From Sphingomonas sp. URHD0057 (GTDB lineage Bacteria > Pseudomonadota > Alphaproteobacteria > Sphingomonadales > Sphingomonadaceae): DNA of 64,000 bases. This document shows, one piece after another, positions 1-8,575 of this stretch (within the stretch, counting starts at the first letter, position 1; every line of letters starts with the position of its first letter). The stretch lies in contig NZ_KK211162.1 of the NCBI RefSeq assembly GCF_000620665.1, positions 372,001-436,000 of the forward strand, in the 5' to 3' direction. Made by a program: the position numbers and the translations under genes. The notes beneath the pieces are model-generated. The model was not told where the DNA came from and ran no database searches. It saw only the letters and a list, made by a program, of their open reading frames with translations.

Positions 1-1221
1 TGGGTCGCGATCGAGTGGTTGGCGGAGAGCCTCTACGCATCCGCCTACCGGCTTGGCGGCTACAGCGGCGTTGCTGCGCTGGTGACCGCGGCCTTGATGG
101 CCCTCCACGCGATCGTGTTCCTGAACGCCGCCAGGTTCTTGCGGTCGTGGAGCGCGATCGGCGCAGTTGTCGCGATGGACGTGGTCCTGATCCCGATGAT
201 GCTGGCCCGGCCGCATTTGCTCACCTGGCCGCTGCTCGCGCTGTGGACGTGGCTGATGATGCGCGCCCGCGAGCGCGATTCCGCGCCTCCACTTGCGGCG
301 GCGCTGATCATGACCCCGTGGGCGAACCTCCATGGCGGCTTCGTGTTCGGACTGCTGATCGCCGCGCTGTTCGGATTTGAGGCGCTGATGGCGGCGCCCG
401 ACCGCATGCGCGTGGTCCGCCAGTGGGGCTTGTTCGGGCTGGCCTGCGCGCTGGCGGTGTGCATCAACGGCAACGGGCTCGAAGGGGTAGTTCATCCGGT
501 TCGCTTCACCGGCTTGAAGATGCTTCCGTTCATCGACGAGTGGAAGCCGTCGAGCCTCTCGGCCACGCCGGTGTTCTTTGTCGTGCTGGCATTGACGCTG
601 GCGTTGATCGCCTGGAAGCGGCCGCGGCTGCCGTGGGTTCGCTGGCTGTTGCTTGGTGGAATGCTCGGCCTGGCCCTGCTCCAGGTCCGGCATCAGGCGA
701 TGCTTGCGATCATCGCGGCGGTCATCCTGCCGCAAGGCTTCGCACGAGGGGCCGAAGTCTCGCTGGAGGCGGAGCGCCGGCGGGTGATGCGGCTCGCGTT
801 GCCGGCGATGCTGGCACTGGTCGCGGTTCGCGCAGTGATGCCGATGCAGCTGCCGGACAATGAAGCCAATCCGTGGAAACTGATCGCCGCAGTGCCGGCC
901 GACCTCCGCTCGCAGCCCGTGTTGAACGCATATTCGATGGGCGGGCCGCTGATCCTGTCGGGCATTCGGCCCTATGTCGACGGTCGCGGCGACATGTACG
1001 GCGATGAACTGGTCCTCGACTATGTTCGGATCATCCGCGGGAACAGTTCCGCGTTCGACGCCGCGGTCCGGCGGTGGAACATCCGCTGGGTGATCCTGTC
1101 GGACCAGAACCGAAAGTTGATCGCGGTGCTTGATGGGTCGCCGGACTGGCGTCGGCTCTATCGGGACAAGGTTGGCGTGATCTACGTTCGGCGGGCGGAC
1201 GCACAGCCTAGCGCTTCATGA
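1..1221 (+). CDS. Multi-pass membrane protein, 5' end outside the window
   Basis: The frame is open from base 1, so the gene begins upstream and this is a 3' fragment of about 406 residues. It has some nine or ten hydrophobic segments, a WANLHGG motif about 105 residues in, and a soluble C-terminal part containing RPYVDGRGDMYG. That layout is common in uncharacterised proteobacterial membrane proteins that resemble GT-C/O-antigen-type enzymes; a role in glycan transfer is only inferred. The stop overlaps the convergent PilZ gene by 14 bases. A TTG at 19 is a possible internal start, but coding-like sequence continues upstream of it. Confidence 0.75.
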   Translation, partial: WVAIEWLAESLYASAYRLGGYSGVAALVTAALMALHAIVFLNAARFLRSWSAIGAVVAMDVVLIPMMLARPHLLTWPLLALWTWLMMRARERDSAPPLAAALIMTPWANLHGGFVFGLLIAALFGFEALMAAPDRMRVVRQWGLFGLACALAVCINGNGLEGVVHPVRFTGLKMLPFIDEWKPSSLSATPVFFVVLALTLALIAWKRPRLPWVRWLLLGGMLGLALLQVRHQAMLAIIAAVILPQGFARGAEVSLEAERRRVMRLALPAMLALVAVRAVMPMQLPDNEANPWKLIAAVPADLRSQPVLNAYSMGGPLILSGIRPYVDGRGDMYGDELVLDYVRIIRGNSSAFDAAVRRWNIRWVILSDQNRKLIAVLDGSPDWRRLYRDKVGVIYVRRADAQPSAS

Positions 1222-2155
1222 AGCCTTCGAGCTCTTGCCGCAATTCGCCAACCGACATCCGGTTCCACCGCGGGTCCCACGGCGACTCGGTGCCCGATTC
1301 GGCGTCCAGATAGCCCGGCCGAATCCATTCGCTTGGCGCCACTTCCGGCAGCGATTCCGCCAGTTGCGCCATGTCGAACGGCGAATGGAAGGCGAAGCCG
1401 ACCTGGTCGCCGACGGCCCAGGCGACCGTGCCCGACACCGAAATGGCGTCGCTCAGCTCGAGCAGCGGCTCGGTGCCGACGCGAACCGGGGTGGTGCATT
1501 CGATCATCGCCCCGGTGGTGGAGATATTGCGCACGCGGATCGGCGAGGATTGATAATCGTGGTGGAGGACGCCGGTCCAGATGAGCGGATGCCGGCGCGC
1601 GATGCGCTGCTCGGATTCGGCATCGATTTGCGGCTCCAGGTCGACCTTTCTCGTCCGCTCGCTGCGCGGCAGCTCGAAAGCGACGTCGCCGAAGTTGCGG
1701 GCAAGCACATCCTTGAGCAGCGCCTCGCGCTCGCTCGCCTTGCAATCGAGCCGCGTCTCGTGGGCGAACTCGAGTCCGAAACGGTCGTCGCGAATCCATC
1801 GGACGACGCACTCGACCTGACCATTCTCACCGAGGTGGAGCTCGACGCTGTCCCACAGCTTGAGCGGGAGCGTGCCGGCGATCATCGCGCCGCCGCCGGA
1901 AACGTTGATCAGCTCGACGTCCCGCTTGCGCCGTCCGATGCGGATTGCCGCATTCTCGCCGTTCAGGCGGTGGCGGTCGCCGCTGCGCTGGTTGCTGGAC
2001 CTGATTTCTTGCCGGGGCACGGCAACATCGGTCAGGTCCCTTGAGGTGCGCTGGGTGCGGCTCTTCTTCTTGGCCGCGACAAGCTCGTCGTGCCGCCCGA
2101 TTGTCCCGGACAGCACGGCAGAGCGAAAGCTGTTCGCCTTGGGCTCGGTCGTCAT
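1208..2155 (-). CDS. Protein with two tandem PilZ domains
   Basis: A 315-residue soluble protein with no signal peptide. Two PilZ domains are visible. The first has RIGRR (RxxxR) followed by NVSGGGA (NxSxxG). The second has RIARR followed by NISTTGA. Both keep the residues that bind cyclic di-GMP in this family, so it is probably a cytoplasmic c-di-GMP receptor. The output (motility, polysaccharide, cell cycle) cannot be read from the sequence. It lies downstream of glnA on the same strand, separated by 151 bases that hold a hairpin, so it is likely a separate unit. The ATG at 2155 is used; basic residues and linker precede the first domain. Confidence 0.85.
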   Translation of the reverse strand: MTTEPKANSFRSAVLSGTIGRHDELVAAKKKSRTQRTSRDLTDVAVPRQEIRSSNQRSGDRHRLNGENAAIRIGRRKRDVELINVSGGGAMIAGTLPLKLWDSVELHLGENGQVECVVRWIRDDRFGLEFAHETRLDCKASEREALLKDVLARNFGDVAFELPRSERTRKVDLEPQIDAESEQRIARRHPLIWTGVLHHDYQSSPIRVRNISTTGAMIECTTPVRVGTEPLLELSDAISVSGTVAWAVGDQVGFAFHSPFDMAQLAESLPEVAPSEWIRPGYLDAESGTESPWDPRWNRMSVGELRQELEGFMKR

Positions 2156-2220
2156 GACGCCGGCTTATGAACGAACAAGGTTGCTGAAACGTATGCGACG
2201 TTGAAATATTTGCGGAAGGA

Positions 2221-2265
2221 GCCGGGGGAGGGGCGTTGGGAGGTGGGAATGACCCCTCCGCCGGC
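2221..2265 (-). terminator. Hairpin between glnA and the PilZ gene
   Basis: GCCGG (2221-2225) and GGAGGGG (2227-2233) pair with CCCCTCC (2253-2259) and CCGGC (2261-2265), with one unpaired base on each side and a 19-base loop. It follows the glnA stop on the minus strand. There is no clean U run after it, so it may be a weak terminator or an mRNA-end stabiliser. Confidence 0.4.
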
Positions 2266-2306
2266 GTTCGCATTCGCTTTGGAACTAGGCCCGGGGGCCG
2301 CAACGC

Positions 2307-3719
2307 TTACGACGAATAATACATATCGAATTCGACAGGGCTAGGGGTAGTTTCCCAACGCATGACCTCTTCCCATTTCAGTTCGATGTAGGCGTCGATC
2401 TGGTCATCGCTGAAGACGTCGCCGCGAGTGAGGAACGCGCGGTCTTCCTGCAGGTTGACCAGGGCCTCGCGCAGCGAGCCGCAGACCGTCGGAACATTGA
2501 CCAACTCCTGCGGCGGCAGGTCATAAAGATTCTTGTCCATCGGGTCGCCGGGATGAATGCGGTTCTGGATGCCGTCGAGGCCGGCCATCAGCAGCGCCGC
2601 ATAAGCGAGGTAGGGATTGGCGAGCGCGTCCGGGAAACGGAATTCCACACGCTTGGCCTTCTCGCCGGCGCCGTAGGGAATGCGACAGGAGGCGGAGCGG
2701 TTGCGGCTTGAATAAGCGAGCAGCACCGGCGCTTCGAAGCCCGGGACAAGGCGCTTGTAGCTGTTGGTCGTCGGGTTGGTGAATGCGTTGAGCGCGCGGG
2801 CGTGCTTGATCACTCCGCCGATGAAATAGAGGGCGATCTCGCTCAGCCCGGCGTAGCCGTTACCGGCGAACAGCGGCTTGCCGCCTTTCCAGATCGACAT
2901 GTGGGTGTGCATGCCGCTGCCGTTATCCTTGGCGATCGGCTTGGGCATGAAGGTCGCGGTCTTGCCGTAGGCGTGCGCGACCATGTGCACCACGTACTTG
3001 TAGATCTGCATCCGGTCGGCGGTCTCGACCAGGCCGCCATAGGTCAGCCCGAGCTCGTGCTGCGAGGCGGCGACCTCGTGATGGTGCTTGTCCATCGGCA
3101 GCCCCATCTCGAGCATGGTCGAAACCATCTCGCCGCGGATGTCCATCGCGCTGTCGACCGGGGCGACCGGGAAATAGCCGCCCTTGGCGCGCGGCCGGTG
3201 GGCCTGGTTGCCGCCTTCATATTCGCGGTTGGTGTTGGTGGGCAGCTCGATGTCGTCGATGCGGAACGACGACGCGTTATAGCTGTCCTCGAACCGCACG
3301 TCGTCGAACATGAAGAACTCGGCTTCGGGGCCGACGAATACCGTGTCACCGACGCCGGTCGCCTTGAGATAGGCTTCGGCGCGGGTCGCGGTCGAGCGCG
3401 GGTCGCGGCCGTAGAGCTCGCCGGTCGAGGGCTCCACGACATTGCAGAACAGGACCAGCATCGGCGTCGCGCTGAACGGGTCGACGTAGGCCGCGTCGAG
3501 ATCCGGCTTCAGGATCATGTCGCTTTCGTTGATCGCTTTCCAGCCGGCGATCGAGCTGCCGTCGAACATCAGTCCGTCCGTGAGGCTGTCCTCGTCGATC
3601 ACGACCGAGGCCATGGTCAGATGCTGCCACTTGCCCTTCGGATCGGTGAAGCGGAGGTCGACCCAGTCGATTTCCTCGTCCTTCAGCCGCGAAAGAATCT
3701 TGCCCGCGTCGTTTGCCAT
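2307..3719 (-). CDS. glnA: Glutamine synthetase, type I
   Basis: 470 residues, against 469 in E. coli. It makes glutamine from glutamate, ammonia and ATP in the cytoplasm, as a dodecamer in this family. The N-terminal beta-grasp region ([23 protein letters not shown]) and the catalytic part ([25 protein letters not shown]) are clear. Tyr399 in NLYDLPP is the expected adenylylation site, so GlnE-type control is likely. The usual alphaproteobacterial neighbour glnB is absent: the next gene upstream is a divergent permease. Confidence 0.98.
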   Translation of the reverse strand: MANDAGKILSRLKDEEIDWVDLRFTDPKGKWQHLTMASVVIDEDSLTDGLMFDGSSIAGWKAINESDMILKPDLDAAYVDPFSATPMLVLFCNVVEPSTGELYGRDPRSTATRAEAYLKATGVGDTVFVGPEAEFFMFDDVRFEDSYNASSFRIDDIELPTNTNREYEGGNQAHRPRAKGGYFPVAPVDSAMDIRGEMVSTMLEMGLPMDKHHHEVAASQHELGLTYGGLVETADRMQIYKYVVHMVAHAYGKTATFMPKPIAKDNGSGMHTHMSIWKGGKPLFAGNGYAGLSEIALYFIGGVIKHARALNAFTNPTTNSYKRLVPGFEAPVLLAYSSRNRSASCRIPYGAGEKAKRVEFRFPDALANPYLAYAALLMAGLDGIQNRIHPGDPMDKNLYDLPPQELVNVPTVCGSLREALVNLQEDRAFLTRGDVFSDDQIDAYIELKWEEVMRWETTPSPVEFDMYYSS

Positions 3720-3762
3720 CTTGCCCTCGATCTCCAGTCACGCCCGAACGAAAACGGCCCTG

Positions 3763-3779
3763 GCCCGGCAAAGCCGGGC
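3763..3779 (-). promoter_or_regulatory. Perfect 7-bp hairpin in the glnA leader
   Basis: GCCCGGC (3763-3769) and GCCGGGC (3773-3779) flank a 3-base loop, about 45 bases upstream of the glnA start codon. It may be a leader structure or simply a GC-rich palindrome. I see no recognisable NtrC or sigma-54 site nearby. Confidence 0.3.
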
Positions 3780-3914
3780 GAAAGGGCGCGAATCGAGCTT
3801 GGGAGCTACAGATTCCCCAGCCGCGGCGCGGAGTCAGGGGGGCAGCGAATATTTCACCGGTCGGATTAATGCGGTAGCGTGGCATCACTGCGTGTCGCTG
3901 GGGGACGAACGGTC

Positions 3915-4814
3915 ATGCTCATTGCGCTGCTGGTGCCGATCGGACTCGCGACCATCGCCTTTACGTTTATCCTGGTGCGAGCCGCCGTCGCGCAGCGCGC
4001 GACGCCGACACTCGAAGGCGTGATCCTCGGCGCGGTCACGAATTTCTTCGATACGCTCGGCATCGGCTCATTCGCGCCGACCACGGCCTGGTTCAAGTTC
4101 CGGCGGCTCGTTCCCGATCAGGTTCTTCCGCAGACGATGCTTGTGGGTCACTCGCTCCCGACGCTCGCCGAGGCAGTTATCTTCCTGATCCTGCTCGGTG
4201 TCGCGGTCGACCCGGTTCTTCTGGTCGGCTGCATGATCGGAATCCTGATGGGCGGCCTCCTCGGCGTGCCGCTTGTTTCCCGCGCCCGAGTCTGGATCAT
4301 CCAGCTGATCGTTTCCATTGCCCTGATCGTCGCCGCGGCAATCTATGCGGTCACCAACCTGCACCTGATGCCGGGCGGAGGCACCGCGACCAGCTTGCCG
4401 CTGACGCTCACGATCATCGCGATCGCGGCTAACTTCGTGTTCGGCATTCTGGTCAACTTCGGGGTCGGAAATTATGCTCCGACTCTGATCATGCTCAGCC
4501 TGATGGGGATGAACCCACGGCTGGCGTTTCCGATCATGGCCGGCGGCGCGGCGTTGGTCATCGCGGGCGCCGGTTCCCGCCACATCACGATGGGCAAGAT
4601 CGACTTTCGCATCGTGACAGGGATGGCGATCGGGGGCGTCCCGGCGGTGTTCGTCGCCGCCTTCATCGTCAAATCGATGCCGGTCGACGTGCTTCGCTGG
4701 CTGGTGATCGCGGTCGTTCTCTACGCCGCCGCGGTCATGCTTCGATCGGCCATGATCGCCCGCAGGGAAGAGGCTCGGCAAGGCGTTCCGGTGCCGGCCG
4801 TCGGGGCGGGCTAG
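3915..4814 (+). CDS. TauE/SafE (TSUP) family membrane permease
   Basis: About 299 residues with eight or nine hydrophobic segments and the duplicated TSUP pattern (GAVTNFFDTLGIGSFAPT near the N-terminus, NFGVGNYAPTL in the second half). The family exports small organic or sulfur anions across the inner membrane; the substrate here is unknown. The ATG at 3915 is chosen because GGGGGA lies about 9 bases upstream. An in-frame GTG at 3879 would add 12 residues without a good ribosome site. It is divergent from glnA. Confidence 0.85.
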   Translation: MLIALLVPIGLATIAFTFILVRAAVAQRATPTLEGVILGAVTNFFDTLGIGSFAPTTAWFKFRRLVPDQVLPQTMLVGHSLPTLAEAVIFLILLGVAVDPVLLVGCMIGILMGGLLGVPLVSRARVWIIQLIVSIALIVAAAIYAVTNLHLMPGGGTATSLPLTLTIIAIAANFVFGILVNFGVGNYAPTLIMLSLMGMNPRLAFPIMAGGAALVIAGAGSRHITMGKIDFRIVTGMAIGGVPAVFVAAFIVKSMPVDVLRWLVIAVVLYAAAVMLRSAMIARREEARQGVPVPAVGAG

Positions 4815-4879
4815 CGGGAACCGGTACGGAGCCGGATCATTGTGGCCGCGGCGGCGGGCGTTGCGAGGAGACGGTTGTC

Positions 4880-4960
4880 ATGCGCTCCATTCTGCTGTGG
4901 CTGATCGGCATCCCGGTCCCGATCATTCTCTTGCTGGCCTTCTGCACCCACCATTTCTGA
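4880..4960 (+). CDS. 26-residue single-pass membrane peptide
   Basis: A small gene encoding MRSILLWLIGIP followed by VPIILLLAF and a short CTHHF tail: one hydrophobic helix with a Gly-Ile-Pro kink. GAGGAG at 4864-4869 is a good ribosome site 10 bases before the ATG. I recall very similar 24-28 residue proteins (LLWLLGIPIPIIIL core) in many proteobacterial genomes, function unknown. The helix, ribosome site and position after the permease support it as a real gene. Confidence 0.7.
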   Translation: MRSILLWLIGIPVPIILLLAFCTHHF

Positions 4961-5136
4961 AAATTGTCTCGCTTTGGGACAGCGCCAACAGCGCCATTGG
5001 CGGCGGCGGAAGTCTATGAAATGCAATGGTAACCGGCACGCTAACCCCTTGCGAGTCGGTTGCGGTTGGGGGATCCACGAAAACCCTGAGTAGGAAAGGC
5101 TCGCTCCCGGCACGTTGGAGCGAGCCTTTTCCTTTT
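4961..5136 (+). ncRNA. Candidate small RNA or leader ending in a strong terminator
   Basis: The interval has no convincing protein gene but ends in an excellent intrinsic terminator. TGTCTC/GGGACA (6 bp with one G-U, 5-base loop) can form just after the preceding stop. A 25-codon frame (5016-5093) ends right before the terminator, but its ribosome site is only 3 bases away and its composition is not coding-like. I did not recognise an Rfam family. It could also be the attenuated leader of the 62-aa gene. Confidence 0.3.
5095..5136 (+). terminator. Rho-independent terminator
   Basis: AAAGGCTCGCTCC (5095-5107) pairs perfectly with GGAGCGAGCCTTT (5117-5129) around a 9-base loop, followed by T-rich sequence (TTTTCCTTTT). 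It is the strongest terminator in this part of the window and separates the 4.88-5.09 kb transcript from the 62-aa gene. Confidence 0.85.
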
Positions 5137-5208
5137 CGACATAGATCCCAGTTTGCTCGTTTCGCTTCCGAATTGATGCCGGCGGCGTCCCGCACTACAG
5201 GCCAAGCA

Positions 5209-5397
5209 ATGGAGCTTCACATTCTCGAGCGCGCGTTCGAGCTGGCCAAGGCCGGCGACTGTGCTTCGATCGACGACATTCGCCGGCGCCTGAAGGCCGA
5301 GAAATATTCGCAGGTCGATGCGCATCTCGCCGGGACGACCGTGCGCCGCCAGCTCCTCGATTTATGCAAGGAGGCGAGGGGCGAACGGAAGGCCTGA
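5209..5397 (+). CDS. Conserved hypothetical 62-aa protein
   Basis: A small charged, helical protein beginning MELHILERAFELAKAG and ending in KEARGERKA. It has no signal peptide, membrane segment or metal motif. The composition (Leu, Arg, Glu, Asp) fits a cytoplasmic helical bundle or nucleic-acid binder, but the function is unknown. I believe similar short proteins occur in other sphingomonads. The ATG at 5209 is chosen because a longer frame would run through the terminator at 5095-5136. Confidence 0.7.
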   Translation: MELHILERAFELAKAGDCASIDDIRRRLKAEKYSQVDAHLAGTTVRRQLLDLCKEARGERKA

Positions 5398-5408
5398 TCG
5401 GCCTTTTT
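5389..5408 (+). terminator. Rho-independent terminator overlapping a stop codon
   Basis: AAGGCC (5389-5394) and GGCCTT (5400-5405) flank a 5-base loop and run into TTTTT (5404-5408). The stop codon of the 62-aa gene (5395-5397) lies in the loop, so the gene and its terminator are compactly overlapped. Confidence 0.6.
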
Positions 5409-5465
5409 AGAGCATTTGCCGCCTATGCCAACGCGCCCCTTGGCACCCGCCAATACGCTCGCTAT

Positions 5466-5507
5466 CAGGCCCGCCAACCGCGCTGGAGCTCTTCCTGAGC
5501 GGGCCTG
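5466..5507 (+). promoter_or_regulatory. Inverted repeat in the petA leader
   Basis: CAGGCCCGC (5466-5474) and GCGGGCCTG (5499-5507) form a perfect 9-bp inverted repeat around 24 bases. A second hairpin (GACACGCC with GGCATGTC, one mismatch) follows at once. Both lie within 90 bases of the petA start, so they may be an mRNA structure or an operator. I see no clear promoter elements. Confidence 0.3.
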
Positions 5508-5555
5508 CTGACACGCCTTCCGGCATGTCCAGCCAATCGCGTCAAAAGGGGAACG

Positions 5556-6140
5556 ATGGCCACCAAGGCTCAGTCCGCTGAGGGTTCCGATACCGCAGGT
5601 CCAGCCGGCGGCGGGTTCCGCAGGCGCGACTTTCTGAACGTCGCGCCGGTGGCGTTTGCCGGCGTTGGCGCGGTTGCCGCGCTCGCGCCCCTGATCATTC
5701 AGATGTCGCCTTCCGCCGACGTTCTGGCGCTCGCCTCGATCGAGGTCGACATCTCCAAGATCCAGCCGGGCCAGGGCATCAAGGTTAGCTGGCGCAAGCA
5801 GCCGGTGTTCGTCCGCAACCTCACCCCGAAGGAGATCGCCGAGGCCAATGCGGTGCCGATGGGCGACCTGCGTGATCCGCAGACGCTCGCCGAGCGCACC
5901 CAGCCCGGCAAGGCCAATTGGCTGATCACTTTGGGCGTGTGCACCCATTTGGGCTGCGTCCCGCTCGGCATCGGCGAGGGGGAGAACAAGGGGCCGTACG
6001 GCGGCTATTTCTGCCCCTGCCACGGCTCGATGTACGACACCGCCGCCCGCATACGGCAGGGACCCGCGCCGAAGAATCTCGAAGTGCCCGAATATACGTT
6101 CACGGCGCCGACGGTTGTTCAAATCGGGTCAGGGGGTTAG
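5556..6140 (+). CDS. petA: Ubiquinol-cytochrome c reductase Rieske iron-sulfur subunit
   Basis: 194 residues; the [2Fe-2S] subunit of the cytochrome bc1 complex, which takes electrons from quinol and passes them to cytochrome c1 on the periplasmic face. The N-terminus has a FRRRDFLN Tat-like motif and one membrane anchor (about residues 28-50). Cluster ligands are C129 and H131 in CTHLGC and C153 and H156 in CPCHGS; C134 and C155 form the usual disulfide. First gene of petABC, with 7 bases before petB. Confidence 0.97.
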   Translation: MATKAQSAEGSDTAGPAGGGFRRRDFLNVAPVAFAGVGAVAALAPLIIQMSPSADVLALASIEVDISKIQPGQGIKVSWRKQPVFVRNLTPKEIAEANAVPMGDLRDPQTLAERTQPGKANWLITLGVCTHLGCVPLGIGEGENKGPYGGYFCPCHGSMYDTAARIRQGPAPKNLEVPEYTFTAPTVVQIGSGG

Positions 6141-6147
6141 CGCGACC

Positions 6148-7461
6148 ATGAGTTTTTCCTGGGCCAGGCCCTACGAACCCAAGCAGCCGCTGATGCGCTG
6201 GCTCGACGAGCGCCTGCCTCTCCCGCGCCTTGTCTATGGCGCGATCGGCGGCGGCTATCCGGTGCCGCGCAACCTCAATTACTGGTGGAACTTCGGCGTC
6301 CTTGCCGGGATCTTCCTGACCATCCAGATCGTCACCGGCATCGTCCTTGCGATGCACTATACGGCCTCGGCCGACGGCGCGTTCAACTCGGTCAACCAGC
6401 TGATCATGCGCGACGTCAACGCCGGCTGGTTCCTCCGCTACGCGCATTCGAACGGCGCCAGCTTCTTCTTCCTGGTCACCTACATCCACATCTTCCGCGG
6501 GCTTTTCTACGGCTCGTACAAGGCGCCGCGGGAGCTGGTGTGGATGCTTGGCCTCGTCATCTACCTGCTGATGATGGCGACCGGCTTCATGGGCTACGTG
6601 CTGCCGTGGGGGCAGATGAGCTATTGGGGGGCGCAGGTCATCACCGGCTTCTTCTCGGCCTTCCCGGTCGTCGGCGAGCCGATCCGCATCTGGTTGCTCG
6701 GCGGCTACGCGCCCGACCAGGCGGCGCTGACCCGCTTCTTCTCGCTCCATTACCTGCTGCCGTTCGTGATCGCGGGCGTGGTGATCCTCCACATCTGGGC
6801 GCTGCACATCCCCGGGTCGGGCAACCCGACCGGCGTCGATGTGAAGGACGAGAAGGACACCTTGCCCTTCCATCCCTTCTACACGGCGAAGGACGGCTGG
6901 TTCGCCGCCGCGGTGCTGCTGTTCTACGCCGTCGTCACCTATTTCGCGCCCGACTACCTCGGCCACGCCGACAATTACATTCCGGCCAATCCGCTGGCGA
7001 CTCCGGCGCACATCGTTCCCGAATGGTATTTCTGGCCCTTCTACGCGATCCTCCGCTCGTTCACGGTCGATTTCATTCTGCCCGCCAAGCTGTGGGGCGT
7101 GCTGGCGATGTTCGGCTCGATCCTGCTGCTGTTCTTCCTGCCATGGCTCGACAAGTCGCCGGTCCGCTCGGGCAGCTACCGGCCGCTGTTCAAGCGCTTC
7201 TTCTGGCTGCTCGTCGTCGACGTCGTCATCCTCGGCTACATCGGGGGCGCGCCGATCAACGCCTTCCGCGTCGCGGTCGGCCAGATTGCCGCCGCTTATT
7301 ACTTCCTCCATTTCCTCGTGATCCTGCCGCTGGTGTCGGCGCTGGAGACGCCGCTGCCGCTGCCCAATTCGATCACCGACAGCGTGCTTCACGGCGAGGC
7401 GGCGGAGGCCGCGCCCATGGGGTCGCTCGCACGCGGCCCTAAACCCGCTGGCGCAGCGTAA
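6148..7461 (+). CDS. petB: Cytochrome b of the bc1 complex
   Basis: 437 residues with eight or so membrane helices. It carries the two b hemes and both quinone sites. Heme-ligand helices are visible in [26 protein letters not shown] sequence and in [25 protein letters not shown] sequence, and the Qo-site [11 protein letters not shown] motif is intact. The ATG at 6148 is chosen: it has AGGGGG about 14 bases upstream and starts [12 protein letters not shown], whereas the upstream in-frame ATG at 6115 lies inside petA. Nineteen bases separate it from petC. Confidence 0.97.
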   Translation: MSFSWARPYEPKQPLMRWLDERLPLPRLVYGAIGGGYPVPRNLNYWWNFGVLAGIFLTIQIVTGIVLAMHYTASADGAFNSVNQLIMRDVNAGWFLRYAHSNGASFFFLVTYIHIFRGLFYGSYKAPRELVWMLGLVIYLLMMATGFMGYVLPWGQMSYWGAQVITGFFSAFPVVGEPIRIWLLGGYAPDQAALTRFFSLHYLLPFVIAGVVILHIWALHIPGSGNPTGVDVKDEKDTLPFHPFYTAKDGWFAAAVLLFYAVVTYFAPDYLGHADNYIPANPLATPAHIVPEWYFWPFYAILRSFTVDFILPAKLWGVLAMFGSILLLFFLPWLDKSPVRSGSYRPLFKRFFWLLVVDVVILGYIGGAPINAFRVAVGQIAAAYYFLHFLVILPLVSALETPLPLPNSITDSVLHGEAAEAAPMGSLARGPKPAGAA

Positions 7462-7480
7462 AGAGAGGGCGAGCAGACAC

Positions 7481-8482
7481 ATGGGTTACCTCTTTGCAGC
7501 CTGGGCCACGGTCTATGCCTACCTCAAGAGCCTGGTCTGGGTTCGCAGCCTCGGCGGGCTGATCGGCGCGGGCTTCGCCGGGATCCTGCTGATTTCCCTG
7601 ATCGGCAACCTTGCGACCTATTTCAACAACCCGCCGGCGCCGCTCGCCGCGGATGAATTCCACCGCGAGCCGAAGCCCTTGCACCTCGCCAGCGACGGCC
7701 CCTTCGGCAAGTTCGACAAGCGCCAGCTGCAGCGCGGCTTCCAGGTCTATTCGGAGGTCTGCTCGGCCTGCCACAGCCTCAAGCTCGCATCCTTCCGCGA
7801 GCTCGAAGGGATTGGTTACAACGCGGCCGAGATCAAGAAGATCGCGGCGGACTGGAAGACTCAGGTCCCATCGGTCAATCCGGACACCGGCGAGCCCGCG
7901 ACCCGCAAGGCGCTGCCCTCGGACACCTTCCCGGCGCCGTTCGCGAACGAAATCGCGGCGCGCGCGGCCAACAATAATGCGCTTCCGCCCGATCTCACAC
8001 TGATCACCAAGGCGCGCGAGGGCGGCGCGGCCTACGTTTATTCGCTGCTGACCGGCTATGCGAACCAGGCGGGCTACCGGAATGAGAAGGGCGAGGAGCT
8101 GCTGAAGGCGTTCCCGGACGCCAAGACCCCGCCGAACCTCCACTTCAATCCCTATTTCGCGAACCTCAACATCGCGATGCCGCCGCCGCTCACGGCGAAC
8201 GGCCAGGTCAGCTATGAGGACGGCACCAAGCCGACGGTCGACCAGATGGCGAAGGATGTTGCCGCGTTCCTGGCGTGGACCGCCGAGCCCAACCTCGAGG
8301 CTCGCCACGCCAATGGGCTTTGGGTCGCGATCTTCCTGCTCTTCGCCAGCGTCCTTAGCTACCTCGCCTATCAGCAGATCTGGCACGACGCGAAGCGGGC
8401 CGTCCGCCCGACCGGGGTGCTCGATCCGAAGAATCAGGCGAAGACCCGGCGCGCCAAGAGGAATGCCGGGATCACCGGCTAA
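7481..8482 (+). CDS. petC: Cytochrome c1 of the bc1 complex
   Basis: 333 residues. Heme c is attached at C94-S-A-C97-H98, with M233 in IAMPPPL as the expected sixth ligand. A C-terminal helix (LWVAIFLLFASVLSYLAYQQIW region) anchors the protein, leaving the heme domain in the periplasm. The N-terminus is longer than a simple signal peptide: a first amphipathic stretch (MGYLFAAWATVYAYLKS) precedes the hydrophobic segment at about residues 25-45. Last gene of the petABC operon. Confidence 0.96.
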   Translation: MGYLFAAWATVYAYLKSLVWVRSLGGLIGAGFAGILLISLIGNLATYFNNPPAPLAADEFHREPKPLHLASDGPFGKFDKRQLQRGFQVYSEVCSACHSLKLASFRELEGIGYNAAEIKKIAADWKTQVPSVNPDTGEPATRKALPSDTFPAPFANEIAARAANNNALPPDLTLITKAREGGAAYVYSLLTGYANQAGYRNEKGEELLKAFPDAKTPPNLHFNPYFANLNIAMPPPLTANGQVSYEDGTKPTVDQMAKDVAAFLAWTAEPNLEARHANGLWVAIFLLFASVLSYLAYQQIWHDAKRAVRPTGVLDPKNQAKTRRAKRNAGITG

Positions 8483-8546
8483 GGCCCTGCCGGCAATCGT
8501 GAAATCCCGTTCACCGTAGGAACGCGCACCGCGCTTGATCGTTAAG

Positions 8547-8568
8547 CTGCCGAATCCCTAGTCGGCAG
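8547..8568 (+). promoter_or_regulatory. Hairpin overlapping the ribosome site of the GY-rich lipoprotein
   Basis: CTGCCGA (8547-8553) and TCGGCAG (8562-8568) pair perfectly around an 8-base loop. The 3' arm includes most of the AGG at 8567-8569, the only Shine-Dalgarno-like element before the ATG at 8576, so the fold could limit translation. Confidence 0.4.
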
Positions 8569-8575
8569 GTGTATC

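Noticed and set aside
2802-3869. A 355-codon open frame antisense to glnA
   Set aside because: glnA is certain; no recognisable domain in the antisense frame.
5016-5093. A 25-codon frame ending just before the terminator
   Set aside because: The ribosome site is only 3 bases from the ATG and codon use is atypical; kept only as part of the candidate small RNA.
6100-7482. A 460-codon open frame antisense to petB
   Set aside because: petB is unambiguous, and the antisense product is low-complexity and charged.
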